Shown here: positions 23,142 through 31,808 of the stretch, piece by piece
Layout of the letters: every line of letters starts with the position of its first letter
Numbering within the stretch: the first letter of the stretch is position 1
NCBI GenBank assembly: GCA_023228945.1
Contig: JALOAI010000037.1
Coordinates: forward strand, 1-40,762
Direction: 5' to 3'
Origin: Pigmentiphaga sp.
GTDB lineage: Bacteria > Pseudomonadota > Gammaproteobacteria > Burkholderiales > Burkholderiaceae_B
Length of the DNA: 40,762 nucleotides
The notes under the pieces: generated by a model
Seen by the model: only the letters and a program-made list of their open reading frames with translations
Database searches by the model: none
What the model was told of the DNA's origin: nothing
Position numbers and translations under genes: made by a program

Positions 23142-23969
23142 TTACTTGCGCTTGCGTCGCTGGACGATCATGGAGTTCGTCCGCTTGTTACGACGGGTCT
23201 TGTAACCCTTGGCAGGAGTGCCCCAGGGACTGACCGGTTCACGGGCTTCGCCGGTGCGGCCTTCACCACCACCGTGCGGGTGGTCGATCGGGTTCATGGC
23301 CACGCCACGAACCGTGGGGCGTACGCCACGCCAGCGCATGGCGCCCGCCTTGCCGATCTGGCGCAGGCTGTGCTCTTCGTTGCTGACCTCGCCGATGGTG
23401 GCGCGGCATTCGATGTGCACACGACGGACCTCGCCGGAGCGCAGACGAACCTGGGCGTAGGTGCCTTCGCGGGCGAGCAGCACGGCCGAAGCGCCTGCCG
23501 AACGCGCCATCTGGGCGCCCTTGCCGGGAATCATCTCGATGCAATGGATGGTGCTACCCACCGGGATGTTGCGGATCGGCAGGGTATTGCCGGCGCGGAT
23601 GGGAGCTTCGGCGCCCGAGATGAGCTGGGCGCCCACCTGCAGGCCACGCGGCGCGATGATGTAGCGGCGTTCGCCGTCGGCGTAGCACAACAGCGCGATG
23701 TGCGCCGTGCGGTTGGGGTCGTACTCGATGCGTTCGACCTTGGCCGGGATGCCATCCTTGTTGCGACGGAAATCGACGATCCGGTAGTGTTGCTTGTGGC
23801 CGCCGCCGCGATGACGCGTGGTGATATGGCCATTGTGGTTACGACCGGCGTTCTGGATCTGCTTCTCGAGCAGGGGAGCGTAGGGCTCGCCCTTGTGCAG
23901 GTGGGAATGAACCACCTTCACCATCGAGCGCCGACCGGGCGAGGTCGGCTTGAGCTTGACGAGCGGCAT
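23142..23969 (-). CDS. rplB: 50S ribosomal protein L2
   Basis: Key peptidyl-transferase-centre protein, 275 residues (E. coli 273). GRNHNGHITTRHRGGGHKQ at about 50 and the C-terminal GVAMNPIDHPHGGGEGR with the conserved histidine needed for peptide-bond formation are intact. It abuts the rplW stop with no gap. Confidence 0.99.
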   Translation of the reverse strand: MPLVKLKPTSPGRRSMVKVVHSHLHKGEPYAPLLEKQIQNAGRNHNGHITTRHRGGGHKQHYRIVDFRRNKDGIPAKVERIEYDPNRTAHIALLCYADGERRYIIAPRGLQVGAQLISGAEAPIRAGNTLPIRNIPVGSTIHCIEMIPGKGAQMARSAGASAVLLAREGTYAQVRLRSGEVRRVHIECRATIGEVSNEEHSLRQIGKAGAMRWRGVRPTVRGVAMNPIDHPHGGGEGRTGEAREPVSPWGTPAKGYKTRRNKRTNSMIVQRRKRK

Positions 23970-24293
23970 TTACTTCACCTCCTGCGAGAAGTCGAGTTCC
24001 TGGCCGTCTTTGAGCGAAACATAGGCCTTGCGCTCGTTGCGGCGACGACCCATGAAGCGGCCGAACCGCTTGGCCTTGCCCTTGGTGTTGAGCACCTGGA
24101 CGGACTCGACTTCGGCCTTGAACAGCAGTTCGACGGCCGCTTTGATTTCGGGTTTGGTGGCGTCGGCAACGACGCGGAACGCGATCTGCTGGTTCTTCTC
24201 GGCGACGAAGGTGGCCTTTTCGGTCACGATCGGGGCCAGCAGCACTTGCAGCAGGCGTTCGGTGGACAGGTTGGCTTTGACTTGACCGTTCAT
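23970..24293 (-). CDS. rplW: 50S ribosomal protein L23
   Basis: Tunnel-exit protein that docks trigger factor and SRP; 107 residues (E. coli 100). LLAPIVTEKATFVAEKNQQI and VNTLNTKGKAKRFGR-type segments (here VQVLNTKGKAKRFGRFMGRR) are seen. ATG overlaps the rplD stop as ATGA. Confidence 0.98.
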   Translation of the reverse strand: MNGQVKANLSTERLLQVLLAPIVTEKATFVAEKNQQIAFRVVADATKPEIKAAVELLFKAEVESVQVLNTKGKAKRFGRFMGRRRNERKAYVSLKDGQELDFSQEVK

Positions 24294-24922
24294 CCCAACA
24301 TCTCCTCGAGTTGCGCGATGGCCGGGCGGGTGATCAACACGTTCTTGTAGTGGATCAGCGACAGCGGATCGGCATAGCGCGGCTCGACAACCGCCACGTG
24401 GGGCAGGTTGCGCGTCGCGAGGTAAAGGTTTTCGTCGAAGGCGTCGGTGATGATCAGCACGGACGACGAAGCATCACCCAGGCCCAGTGCCTTGAGCTTG
24501 GTAGCCGCGGCCTTGGTCTTGGGAGTATCGAGCGAGAAGTTTTCGACCACGGCGATACGGTCTTCACGGGCCAGTTGCGACAGGATCGAACGGATCCCGG
24601 CACGGTACATCTTCTTGTTGACCTTCTGGGTGAAGTTCTCGTCGGGCGAGCTCGGGAAAATGCGACCGCCTCCACGCCACAACGGCGAGGACGTCATGCC
24701 GGCGCGGGCCCGGCCGGTGCCTTTTTGGCGCCAGGGCTTGCGGGTGGAGTGCTTGACTTCGGCGCGGTCTTTCTGGGCGCGGTTGCCGGCGCGCGCGTTG
24801 GCCTGATAGGCCACCACGACCTGGTGCACCAGGGCTTCGTTGAAGTCGCGACCAAACACGGTGTCGGGCGCGCTGACGGTGGCGGCGGCCTGACCTTGTT
24901 CGTTGAGCAGCTTGATTTCCAT
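24290..24922 (-). CDS. rplD: 50S ribosomal protein L4
   Basis: Tunnel protein and, in E. coli, the autogenous repressor of the S10 operon; 210 residues (E. coli 201). It shows the extended loop with KPWRQKGTGRARAGMTSSPL and WRGGGRIFPSSP, and the globular part with LPHVAVVEPRYADPLSLIHY. The ATG shares one base with the rplC stop (TAATG). Confidence 0.99.
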   Translation of the reverse strand: MEIKLLNEQGQAAATVSAPDTVFGRDFNEALVHQVVVAYQANARAGNRAQKDRAEVKHSTRKPWRQKGTGRARAGMTSSPLWRGGGRIFPSSPDENFTQKVNKKMYRAGIRSILSQLAREDRIAVVENFSLDTPKTKAAATKLKALGLGDASSSVLIITDAFDENLYLATRNLPHVAVVEPRYADPLSLIHYKNVLITRPAIAQLEEMLG

Positions 24923-25608
24923 TACGCCCCCTTACCGGCAGCTTTGATGGCCGGACGCACGACGACGTCGCCGCCAGCGTGGCCAGGAACGGCACCACGC
25001 ACCAGCAGCAGGCCGCGCTCGGCATCGACGCGCACGACGTCGAGGTTTTGCACCGTCCGCTGGACGTTACCGAGATGGCCAGCCATCTTCTTGCCGGGGA
25101 AAATACGACCCGGGTCTTGCGCCTGGCCGATGGAGCCGGGCACGCGGTGCGAGCGGGAGTTACCGTGCGAGTTACGCTGACCGCCGAAGTGGTGGCGCTT
25201 GATCGTGCCGGCAAAACCCTTACCGATCGTGATACCGGTGACATCGACCTTCTGGCCGGCGCTGAATACGGAATCAACGGCGAGGTTGGCACCAGGCTCG
25301 AACTCGGCGGCTTTCTCGGGAGCCAGACGGAACTCTTTGAGGTTGCTGCCGGCTTCGACGCCAGCCTTCGCGTAGTGGCCCACCTGGGGCTTGGTGACGC
25401 GGGAGGCACGACGTTGGCCATAGGCCACTTGCACGGCGGCGTAGCCATCGGTCTCGGGGGACTTGACCTGAGCCACACGGTTGCCGGACACGTCGAGCAC
25501 AGTCACGGGGATGGACTCGCCATCCTCGGTGAACACGCGAGTCATGCCAACCTTGCGACCGACCAGACCCAGCCGGAACGCGGCGGGCGAGGATGTCGGA
25601 TTCGACAT
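24922..25608 (-). CDS. rplC: 50S ribosomal protein L3
   Basis: Assembly-initiating large-subunit protein, 228 residues (E. coli 209). LGLVGRKVGMTRVFTEDGES, the central extension FAGTIKRHHFGGQRNSHGNS (including the methylatable Gln region) and GRIFPGKKMAGHLGNVQRTV are diagnostic. Unusually, rpsJ does not precede it: the next 460 bases are a leader with its own promoter, and rpsJ lies about 14.5 kb away. Confidence 0.99.
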   Translation of the reverse strand: MSNPTSSPAAFRLGLVGRKVGMTRVFTEDGESIPVTVLDVSGNRVAQVKSPETDGYAAVQVAYGQRRASRVTKPQVGHYAKAGVEAGSNLKEFRLAPEKAAEFEPGANLAVDSVFSAGQKVDVTGITIGKGFAGTIKRHHFGGQRNSHGNSRSHRVPGSIGQAQDPGRIFPGKKMAGHLGNVQRTVQNLDVVRVDAERGLLLVRGAVPGHAGGDVVVRPAIKAAGKGA

Positions 25609-26068
25609 TGTTTTTCTCCAATCCCGGCTACGATTGGCCGGGGCTAATCAAAAAGGCGACGTGCGGGCCTTAACGCGACAAACGCCCCGAGGGCCGTCCA
25701 TCACGCCCGGACCATGCCGCGGCGGGCTTTCGCTTCCGAAGGGGGCGAAAACCAGCCGCAACCGGCGCGCTGGAATACCCGGCGCAACCCACGATACCTT
25801 GGCTATTGATGCTTTGACTCACCATCGGGGCCTGGCCCCGAATCGCCGTAACGCGATTCGATGCCCGCTTATCGCTACAACGTGACTCGATATCCACCTG
25901 CCGACCACTCGCTTAAAGCGACAGACCACAACGCGGATATAAAACCCCAAAAATGGCAAGCTAGCGATTCTAGCACCGACAGCGCAAGCACGCAACTCGC
26001 CGCCATCTCTTTGCTGCCCTTACAGCCTGCCAAGCCAGGTTCCACGTGGCCTGGGCGCCACGCGCATC
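25609..26068. other. leader and promoter region of the rplC-led operon
   Basis: This region contains no gene. On the coding strand a promoter at 25967-25995 is followed by a leader of about 350 bases with several hairpins, including CGGGGCC/GGCCCCG (25827-25843) and TTCGC/GCGAA arms near 25727-25750. This is where the S10-type leader would lie if the break between rpsJ and rplC created a new operon start. No L4-binding structure was identified by eye. Confidence 0.55.
25967..25995 (-). promoter_or_regulatory. promoter of the rplC-led S10 group
   Basis: On the coding strand TTGCGT (complement of 25990-25995) and TAGAAT (complement of 25967-25972) are 17 bases apart. It lies about 360 bases upstream of rplC in the only long gap, and it is needed because rpsJ and its promoter are elsewhere. 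Confidence 0.7.
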
Positions 26069-26395
26069 TTATCCCGCTATCGTCCACTGCAAGCCGTTGA
26101 GCAGCGCGATGCCGCCCACCACGCTAAGCAAGGGGTTGCGCCAGCGCAGATACGAGACGGCGACGCCGCCCAGCGCTACGACCTCCAGCAGCAAGGTGAG
26201 CGACGCGCCCGCGCCTCCGCGCAGCGATACCAGCAACAGCACGACCATCACGCAAAGCGGCACCGTGCGATTGAGCCGGCCAAGGATGCGACTGTGTGCC
26301 AGCCACCGATGGGCGAGCAGCGGCATGGCGCGCAACGCCAGGGTGATGCCGCCCATGGTAGCGATGGCCAGCCACCAATGCAGGGTTTCGCTCAT
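26069..26395 (-). CDS. azlD: AzlD-family branched-chain amino acid export subunit
   Basis: Small membrane partner (108 residues) of the AzlC permease; AzlCD pairs export branched-chain and related amino acids. It has about four helices. LALRAMPLLAHRWLAHSRIL (with the R-x-x-P motif), LNRTVPLCVMVVLLL and a WRNPLLSVVGGIA end are typical. ATG 26395 overlaps the azlC stop as ATGA. It reads towards the ribosomal cluster; no clear terminator separates it from the rplC promoter, so read-through is possible. Confidence 0.88.
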   Translation of the reverse strand: MSETLHWWLAIATMGGITLALRAMPLLAHRWLAHSRILGRLNRTVPLCVMVVLLLVSLRGGAGASLTLLLEVVALGGVAVSYLRWRNPLLSVVGGIALLNGLQWTIAG

Positions 26396-27078
26396 GCTTT
26401 CCCCTCGCCGCCGAAACCAACGGCCAGCCATGCCACCGCCAGCCCCAAGGCGACGACGAGCACGTGCTGCGACGGCACCAGCCAGCTGGCGGCAAGCAGA
26501 CCAACCGCGCCCGCTGCCGCGGGATGCCAGAGCCGATTGCCCAGGTACTGCTCGATAGCCAGAATAAGGAACAGGCAAGGCAAGGCGAAATCCAGATTGG
26601 GCACATGCGTCGCCACCGTCGATCCCGACAGGGAGCCAACTGCAGTACCCAACACCCACCAGATTTGATTGAACAAACTGACCGGCAACAATAGCGTCGC
26701 CCGCTCCACCGGCGACATGGTGGACAGCAGCGAATAGGTTTCGTCGGTGAGCGTCGCCAGCGCATAGGCCCGCGGCAGGCGCCGGCGCGGCAACGAGGGA
26801 ATCATCGGTAGCGCGTACAGCAGATGGCGGAAATTGATTGCCAGCGTCGTGAGGGCGAACGTGGGCAGCCCTGCACCGGCCGCCATCATGGGAATGGCCG
26901 CATACTGTAGCGCTCCGGCGTATACGAAGACGCTCATGGCCAAGGCAAGCCACGCCGGCAGCCCTCCTTCGACCGCCAGCACGCCAAAAGCAAAGCCCGC
27001 CGGCAGGTACCCCAACCCCACGGGCAGGGAGGCGCGCAAAGCGGCAAGCCAGGGAGACGAAACAGCGGGAACGGACAT
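26392..27078 (-). CDS. azlC: AzlC-family branched-chain amino acid permease
   Basis: Integral membrane protein of 228 residues that forms an amino-acid exporter with AzlD. LGYLPAGFAFGVLAVEGGLP, FVYAGALQYAAIPMMAAGAG, LAINFRHLLYALPM and TDETYSLLS are the standard family motifs. ATG 27078 is chosen because homology starts there; the frame is open further upstream but without family similarity. It is paired with azlD and probably relieves amino-acid build-up during peptide uptake by the nearby importer (inference). Confidence 0.9.
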   Translation of the reverse strand: MSVPAVSSPWLAALRASLPVGLGYLPAGFAFGVLAVEGGLPAWLALAMSVFVYAGALQYAAIPMMAAGAGLPTFALTTLAINFRHLLYALPMIPSLPRRRLPRAYALATLTDETYSLLSTMSPVERATLLLPVSLFNQIWWVLGTAVGSLSGSTVATHVPNLDFALPCLFLILAIEQYLGNRLWHPAAAGAVGLLAASWLVPSQHVLVVALGLAVAWLAVGFGGEGKA

Positions 27079-27439
27079 GGGAGCGGAGTTCCAGCCGCGA
27101 AGGAGCCGGGACTGGAGAATGGCAACGGCGAGCGCCACCGGACAGTGGAACTCGCCGCTGAAATCAGCAAGAAAGAGCGGCCTCTTTCGTGCCTCAGGTG
27201 GCGATAACGCCACTCTCGTTAATCTGGCACCATCAAAAATGGCGGTGCCGGGAATTCTAGCATTTACTGGCGGAGTCGCGGGACGCCGCTGCCGAGGCGG
27301 CGCGACGTTGAACGCATCGAGACGTGCAGAGATGCCTGACCAAGAGCATCGCGCTCCCGACACCAAATAGGTGCGTGCCTGGACCGAGGCCTTCCCCGCG
27401 CTCGAACGGGAGCCCCCAGCCGGTACGGGGGGCGCCCAT
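27079..27439. other. spacer between azlC and the serine hydrolase gene
   Basis: No gene seen. It holds hairpins GTGGCG/CGCCAC (27198-27213) and GGCACCAT/ATGG(C)GGTGCC (27226-27248), the latter in the azlC leader, plus a TAGAAT -10-like box for azlC without a good -35. A GC hairpin near 27410-27436 lies just after the hydrolase stop but lacks a T-run. Confidence 0.45.
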
Positions 27440-28903
27440 TCAGCGCAAGGCCGCGACGATGTCCGACAGCAGGTGGCTGACCGCCGCTTTGGCACCCGCA
27501 TAGGCTCGCGAGTGCCCCATGCGCACCACCACGAGGTCGGCCGAAGGTACGACGAAGACGTACTGCCCGCCGCCGCCGGCGAAGTAGAAAGCGTCGTCGG
27601 GCAAAGGGAACTCGCCGACCCGGTTGAGCCATATCTGGGCCCCGTAATTACCCCGGGCCCAATGCGGCGCGGGCCGGGTAGCAAACGACACCCAGCCCTC
27701 CGGCAGCACCCGTTCGCCCATCCAGCAGCCGTCTTGCAGGTAGAGCAGCCCCAGGCGCGCCCAGTTGCGCGCGGCGCCGTAGTCGAAGCCGCTGACGATG
27801 AAGCGGCCCCAGCGGTCGGTTTCGAGGGTTTGGCGGCGCACGCCGATGCGATCGAACAGTTCCCGTTGCGGCCATGTCAGGGGATCGTCGCCCAGCCGCT
27901 CGGACACGGCGGCCTTGAACAGCCACGCCAGAGCCAGCGGATCGCAGTTGCGGTAGCGGCCCACGGTACCCGGCGGATGCTCGAGCGGCCGCTCGAGCGC
28001 GAACTCCGCCACGTCGATGGCGGTGCCATAGGGCAGGAAATGATCCGGCAAACCCTGCGCCCAGGCGCTGCGGCTTTGGTCGTGGCCCGTGCAGCGCAGG
28101 CCGCTACCCATTTGCAGCAGATGGCGCAGGGTGATCCCGCCGCGCGGATCACCTGCCGCGCGCCAGCTGGGCACCGGCACTGGTTCGTCGAGCTCGAGCA
28201 CGCCCCGGCCCACCAGCAGGCCGATCAGGGTAGACATGACGCTCTTGCCCATCGACCAGCTCTCGAGCTGGGTGTCCGCCGTGATGCCCGGCCGGTAGGC
28301 TTCGGCGACGATACGGCCGCGTCGCAGCACCACGATGGCGGCGTGCAGTTCGTCTTCCCGGGCCATGGCCTGGGCAACCGCCGTGGCGATGGCGCCCTCG
28401 CCGGCCACCGCTCCATCCGCTGGCGGAGCGGGATCGTCGCCCATCGGCCAGGCTTGCCCGGCGGCCGCGGGCAGCGCCGACACCACCGGCACCGGCGCAA
28501 ATGCCGGGCCGGGGCTGCCCGCTTCCGGCAGGATCATGCAGCCTTGGTCGCCATGTGCGATGGCCTGCCGCTGCAACGCCCCGAGCGACGCGAGGCGGTC
28601 TTCCTCGGCCTGCCAGTCGGTGTCGACATCGGGGTAGGTCGCGCGGCAGACCTCGACCAGGCGCCGGGCCAGCCCGCGATCGAGATCGACCCCGACGGTC
28701 ACGCGACGGGCAGGCTCATCCACCTTGTAATGCAGGGCGGGCGCGAGCGCCTGCGGCAACTGATGATGGTGCAGAGCCCAAGGCGCACTGTTGTGGAACG
28801 CCTCGGCGGCATCGCGCCCCGACACGAAGACCGCCGAAGCCAGCACTTTGGCCGTGGTTGCCAGACGCATGGAGACGTCGACCACCCCTTGTGGATATGC
28901 CAT
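27440..28903 (-). CDS. beta-lactamase-fold serine hydrolase (PF00144 type)
   Basis: A 487-residue enzyme whose C-terminal 300 residues form a class-C-beta-lactamase/DD-peptidase-like domain. The nucleophile motif S217-M-G-K220 (in ESWSMGKS) and the second motif Y317-R-N319 (GRYRNCDP) are intact, and FAGGGGQYVFVVP supplies the third-strand region. Relatives include esterases, D-aminopeptidases and 6-aminohexanoate-dimer hydrolase (NylB). The first 170 residues form an extra domain I do not recognise; no signal peptide is convincing, so it may be cytoplasmic. ATG 28903 has AGGGG 5 bases upstream. It is divergent from a second hydrolase of the same fold. Substrate unknown; a peptide or amide is suggested by context. 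Confidence 0.85.
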   Translation of the reverse strand: MAYPQGVVDVSMRLATTAKVLASAVFVSGRDAAEAFHNSAPWALHHHQLPQALAPALHYKVDEPARRVTVGVDLDRGLARRLVEVCRATYPDVDTDWQAEEDRLASLGALQRQAIAHGDQGCMILPEAGSPGPAFAPVPVVSALPAAAGQAWPMGDDPAPPADGAVAGEGAIATAVAQAMAREDELHAAIVVLRRGRIVAEAYRPGITADTQLESWSMGKSVMSTLIGLLVGRGVLELDEPVPVPSWRAAGDPRGGITLRHLLQMGSGLRCTGHDQSRSAWAQGLPDHFLPYGTAIDVAEFALERPLEHPPGTVGRYRNCDPLALAWLFKAAVSERLGDDPLTWPQRELFDRIGVRRQTLETDRWGRFIVSGFDYGAARNWARLGLLYLQDGCWMGERVLPEGWVSFATRPAPHWARGNYGAQIWLNRVGEFPLPDDAFYFAGGGGQYVFVVPSADLVVVRMGHSRAYAGAKAAVSHLLSDIVAALR

Positions 28904-28924
28904 TCCTACCCCTGATTGATATTT

Positions 28925-28934
28925 TGGTATACCA
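28925..28934. promoter_or_regulatory. palindromic site TGGTATACCA, candidate GntR-type operator
   Basis: A perfect 10-bp palindrome sits in the AT-rich gap between the two divergent hydrolase genes, 22 bases from the start of the minus-strand one. Partial copies occur at 29009-29018 (TGGTATAAGG) and 29026-29034 (GTGTATACG). GGTATACC cores are used by some GntR-family regulators such as UxuR/ExuR. No regulator gene of this kind is in the window. Confidence 0.45.
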
Positions 28935-29073
28935 GCGTTGCCTGACCTGAAAGTCATTTTTACTTAGGAGCAACTATCGGTTTCCCGCTGATTTTCTTGC
29001 AACATGCATGGTATAAGGATAGTTGGTGTATACGAAATCAACAACAAAAATACCCTAGGAGACCAAGCCGGGA

Positions 29074-30195
29074 ATGAACACTCCTGCCTTTCCCCCGCGC
29101 GGCCGCTGGCCGCTGCCCAGCGCCACCCCAGCCGGGCTCGAGGCGGCCGCGCGCTTTGCCCAAGAGCATGAGTGCGATTGGCCTCGCAGTTTGTTTCTTG
29201 AAGACGGCCGCTACATCGGCACCGCGTATGTCAACGACCAGCCGCCCTACGATCAGCCCAGGGGGCTCGTGCGCGCACGCGGCGGCTCCAGCGGGCTCAT
29301 CATCCGCGGTGGCGAGGTGCTGGCGCATTGGGGCGACCTGGAACGCCCCGACACGAGTTTTTCCATGGCCAAGAGCTATCTCGGCCTGCTGTCGGTCGTG
29401 GCCTTGGGCCAGGGGCTCATCGGGTCGGTCGACGACCCCGTCGCCGCCACCGCAGATCGTTTCCCCGCTGATGACGGCTTTGCCAGCGCCCACAACCGCG
29501 CCATCACCTGGCGCCATCTACTGCAACAAACCAGCGAGTGGCAAGGCACCTTGTGGGGCATACCCGACCGCGTCGATCACCATCGCCAGGCGGGGCCCTC
29601 GCACGACAACTCCGCCAAAGGCACCGAGCGGGCGCTGCAGGCGCCCGGCACGCGCTGGGAGTACAACGACGTCCGCGTCAATCGGCTGGCGCTCTCTTTA
29701 TTGCAGGTGTTCCGGCGGCCCTTGCCCGACGTCATGCGCGAGACCATCCTCGATCCCATCGGCGCTTCGCCTCGCTGGGAATGGCATGGCTACGACGACG
29801 CCGATTTCCCCATCGATGGGCAGCCGCTGCGCTCGGTTACCGGAGGCGGGCATTGGGGCGGCGGCATCTTCGCCAGCACGGCCGATCATGCGAGGGTGGG
29901 CCTGCTGGTGCAGGCCGGCGGCACCTGGGCCGGACAACCCGTGCTCGACCCCGCCCGGCTGCGCGACATGCTCACGCCCTGCCCGGTGCAACCGCTCTAT
30001 GGCTATCTCTGGTGGCTGAACACCGATCGCGGACTCTACCCGTCCGCCCCGGCCAGCAGCGTATTCGCTCTGGGCGGAGGCCAACACATGATATGGGTCG
30101 ATCCGGCGCTCGAGCTCACGGTGGTCGTCCGCTGGCTCGCCCGCGAGCACTGCGACGCTTTCATCGCCCGCGTCCTCGACGCGCTACCGGCCTGA
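29074..30195 (+). CDS. beta-lactamase-fold serine hydrolase
   Basis: A 373-residue protein with the same fold as its divergent neighbour but only moderately similar. It has S97-M-A-K100 (TSFSMAKS) as nucleophile and general base, Y197-N-D (RWEYNDVRVN) as the second motif, and GGGQHMIWVDP near the C-terminus. It has no obvious signal peptide. It lies 52 bases upstream of the solute-binding-protein gene on the same strand and so probably heads the importer operon. Together with the transporter this suggests intracellular cleavage of an imported amide or peptide (inference). The weak ribosome-binding region leaves the start slightly uncertain. Confidence 0.85.
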   Translation: MNTPAFPPRGRWPLPSATPAGLEAAARFAQEHECDWPRSLFLEDGRYIGTAYVNDQPPYDQPRGLVRARGGSSGLIIRGGEVLAHWGDLERPDTSFSMAKSYLGLLSVVALGQGLIGSVDDPVAATADRFPADDGFASAHNRAITWRHLLQQTSEWQGTLWGIPDRVDHHRQAGPSHDNSAKGTERALQAPGTRWEYNDVRVNRLALSLLQVFRRPLPDVMRETILDPIGASPRWEWHGYDDADFPIDGQPLRSVTGGGHWGGGIFASTADHARVGLLVQAGGTWAGQPVLDPARLRDMLTPCPVQPLYGYLWWLNTDRGLYPSAPASSVFALGGGQHMIWVDPALELTVVVRWLAREHCDAFIARVLDALPA

Positions 30196-30247
30196 CGCCA
30201 TCGGGTAGCCCGGTCGATCTCCCAATCTCGTCAACAGGAGTGCCAAC

Positions 30248-31774
30248 ATGATCCTCGCACGCCATCTCGTCCGGATGTCCCTGGTTCTCGCCGCCGGCTG
30301 GGCCGGCCTGGCCACCCCCGCCCTCGCCGCCCAGGACGGCGGCAAGCTGTTGTACGCGGGAGGCGTCGATGCCCAGACGCTGGATCCACAATTCATCACC
30401 GATATCCCCACTTTCCGCGTAGTCGGCGCCATGTACGAGGGCCTCACCGCCCAAGACCCCGACGGCAAGATCATTCCCGGCCTGGCCACTTCGTGGTCGG
30501 TCGGCGACGACGAACGCACCTGGACCTTCAAGCTGCGCGAAGGCGTGCGCTTCCACGACGGCAGCGCGTTCGACGCCAACGCCGTCAAGTTCACCTTCGA
30601 TCGGCTGATGAACCCCGACACCAAATCGCCGCGGCGCAGCACGCTGGCGGCGGTCGAGGCCGTGGACGTGGTAGACGACCATACCGTCCAGATCCGCACC
30701 CTGGCTCCATATGCCCCGCTCCTGGCCCAGCTGAGCACCTACAACGCCTACATCATGAGCCCGGCCCAGGCGGCCAAGGTCGGCGACAAGCTTCGCGAGC
30801 AGCCGTCCGGCACCGGCCCCTTCAAGTTCGGCAACTGGCAGCCGGGCGAACGGATCACGCTCGTGCGCAACGACGACTATTGGGGCGACAAGGCCAAGGT
30901 CGAGAGCGTGACGTTCACCGTGGTCCCCGAAGACTCCGCCCGCACGCTGCTGCTGCTCAGCGGCCAGGCCGACGTGATCTCGGGCGTGCCCACCGTCATG
31001 GTCCCGCGGCTGGAAAGCAACAAGGCCGTCGAGATGATCCGCAAACCCGGCTACCGCACCATCTATCTCGGCATGAACCTCGAGATGCCGCCGTTCGACG
31101 ACCTGCGCGTGCGCCAGGCGGTGGCGCACGCCGTGAACAAAGAGGCCCTGGTCAAAGGGGTGCTGAGCGGCATCGGTACCCTCGGCGGTTCCTATGAGTC
31201 GTCCGTGATCGAGGGCTCGGCCACCGATATCCCGCCCTACCCCTACGATCCCGACAAAGCGCGCGCCCTGCTGGCCGAAGCCGGCCACCCCAACGGCTTC
31301 AGCGTGGATTTCTACGTGCCCACGGGCCGCTACACCAACGATAGGCAGTTGGGCGAGGCCATCCAGGCACAGCTGGCCGAAGTCGGCATCAAGGCAAACC
31401 TGCATTCGCCCGAAATCAGCAGCTATCTCAACCTCCTGACGCAAGCCAGGGCGCCACTGTTCATCAGCGGCAAAGGCAGCCCCAGCGGCGATATGGACTT
31501 CACCCAGACGCTCAGCCACGGCAGCACGGGCCGCATGAACCACTTCAACTTGAAGAACGCCGAAGTCGACCGTCTGATCGACGAGCAGCGCGTGGCCGTC
31601 GATCCCGAGGCCCGGCGCGAGATCCTGCACCGGTTGCAGCAAAAGGTGTACGACACCCTGCCCCACGTGACGCTCTACTACGAAGACCAGCTGTGGGCCA
31701 CCCGCGCCAACGTCCACGACGTGCGCGTCTACGTCAACGAGTTCGTCGACTTCAGCCGGGCCTGGAAGGAATGA
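30248..31774 (+). CDS. peptide-type ABC transporter substrate-binding protein (SBP family 5)
   Basis: Periplasmic receptor of 508 residues for a di/oligopeptide, nickel or related importer. The signal peptide covers about residues 1-27 (ending ALAAQ). Family motifs include GGVDAQTLDPQFITDIPTFR, MYEGLT, WTFKLREGVRFHDGSAFDAN and SGTGPFKFGNWQPGE. GGAG lies 9 bases before ATG. It is followed by two permeases and two ATPases, the full Dpp/Opp set. The actual ligand cannot be told from sequence; the hydrolase neighbours favour short peptides or amides. Confidence 0.93.
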   Translation: MILARHLVRMSLVLAAGWAGLATPALAAQDGGKLLYAGGVDAQTLDPQFITDIPTFRVVGAMYEGLTAQDPDGKIIPGLATSWSVGDDERTWTFKLREGVRFHDGSAFDANAVKFTFDRLMNPDTKSPRRSTLAAVEAVDVVDDHTVQIRTLAPYAPLLAQLSTYNAYIMSPAQAAKVGDKLREQPSGTGPFKFGNWQPGERITLVRNDDYWGDKAKVESVTFTVVPEDSARTLLLLSGQADVISGVPTVMVPRLESNKAVEMIRKPGYRTIYLGMNLEMPPFDDLRVRQAVAHAVNKEALVKGVLSGIGTLGGSYESSVIEGSATDIPPYPYDPDKARALLAEAGHPNGFSVDFYVPTGRYTNDRQLGEAIQAQLAEVGIKANLHSPEISSYLNLLTQARAPLFISGKGSPSGDMDFTQTLSHGSTGRMNHFNLKNAEVDRLIDEQRVAVDPEARREILHRLQQKVYDTLPHVTLYYEDQLWATRANVHDVRVYVNEFVDFSRAWKE

Positions 31775-31808
31775 TCCGTACCGACCGCCGCAGCCGGAAG
31801 AGGCCGGC

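Noticed and set aside
27079..27684. Upstream extension of azlC to about 430 codons
   Set aside because: The extra residues overlap the end of the hydrolase gene on the same strand in another frame and have no similarity to AzlC; homology begins at the Met at 27078.
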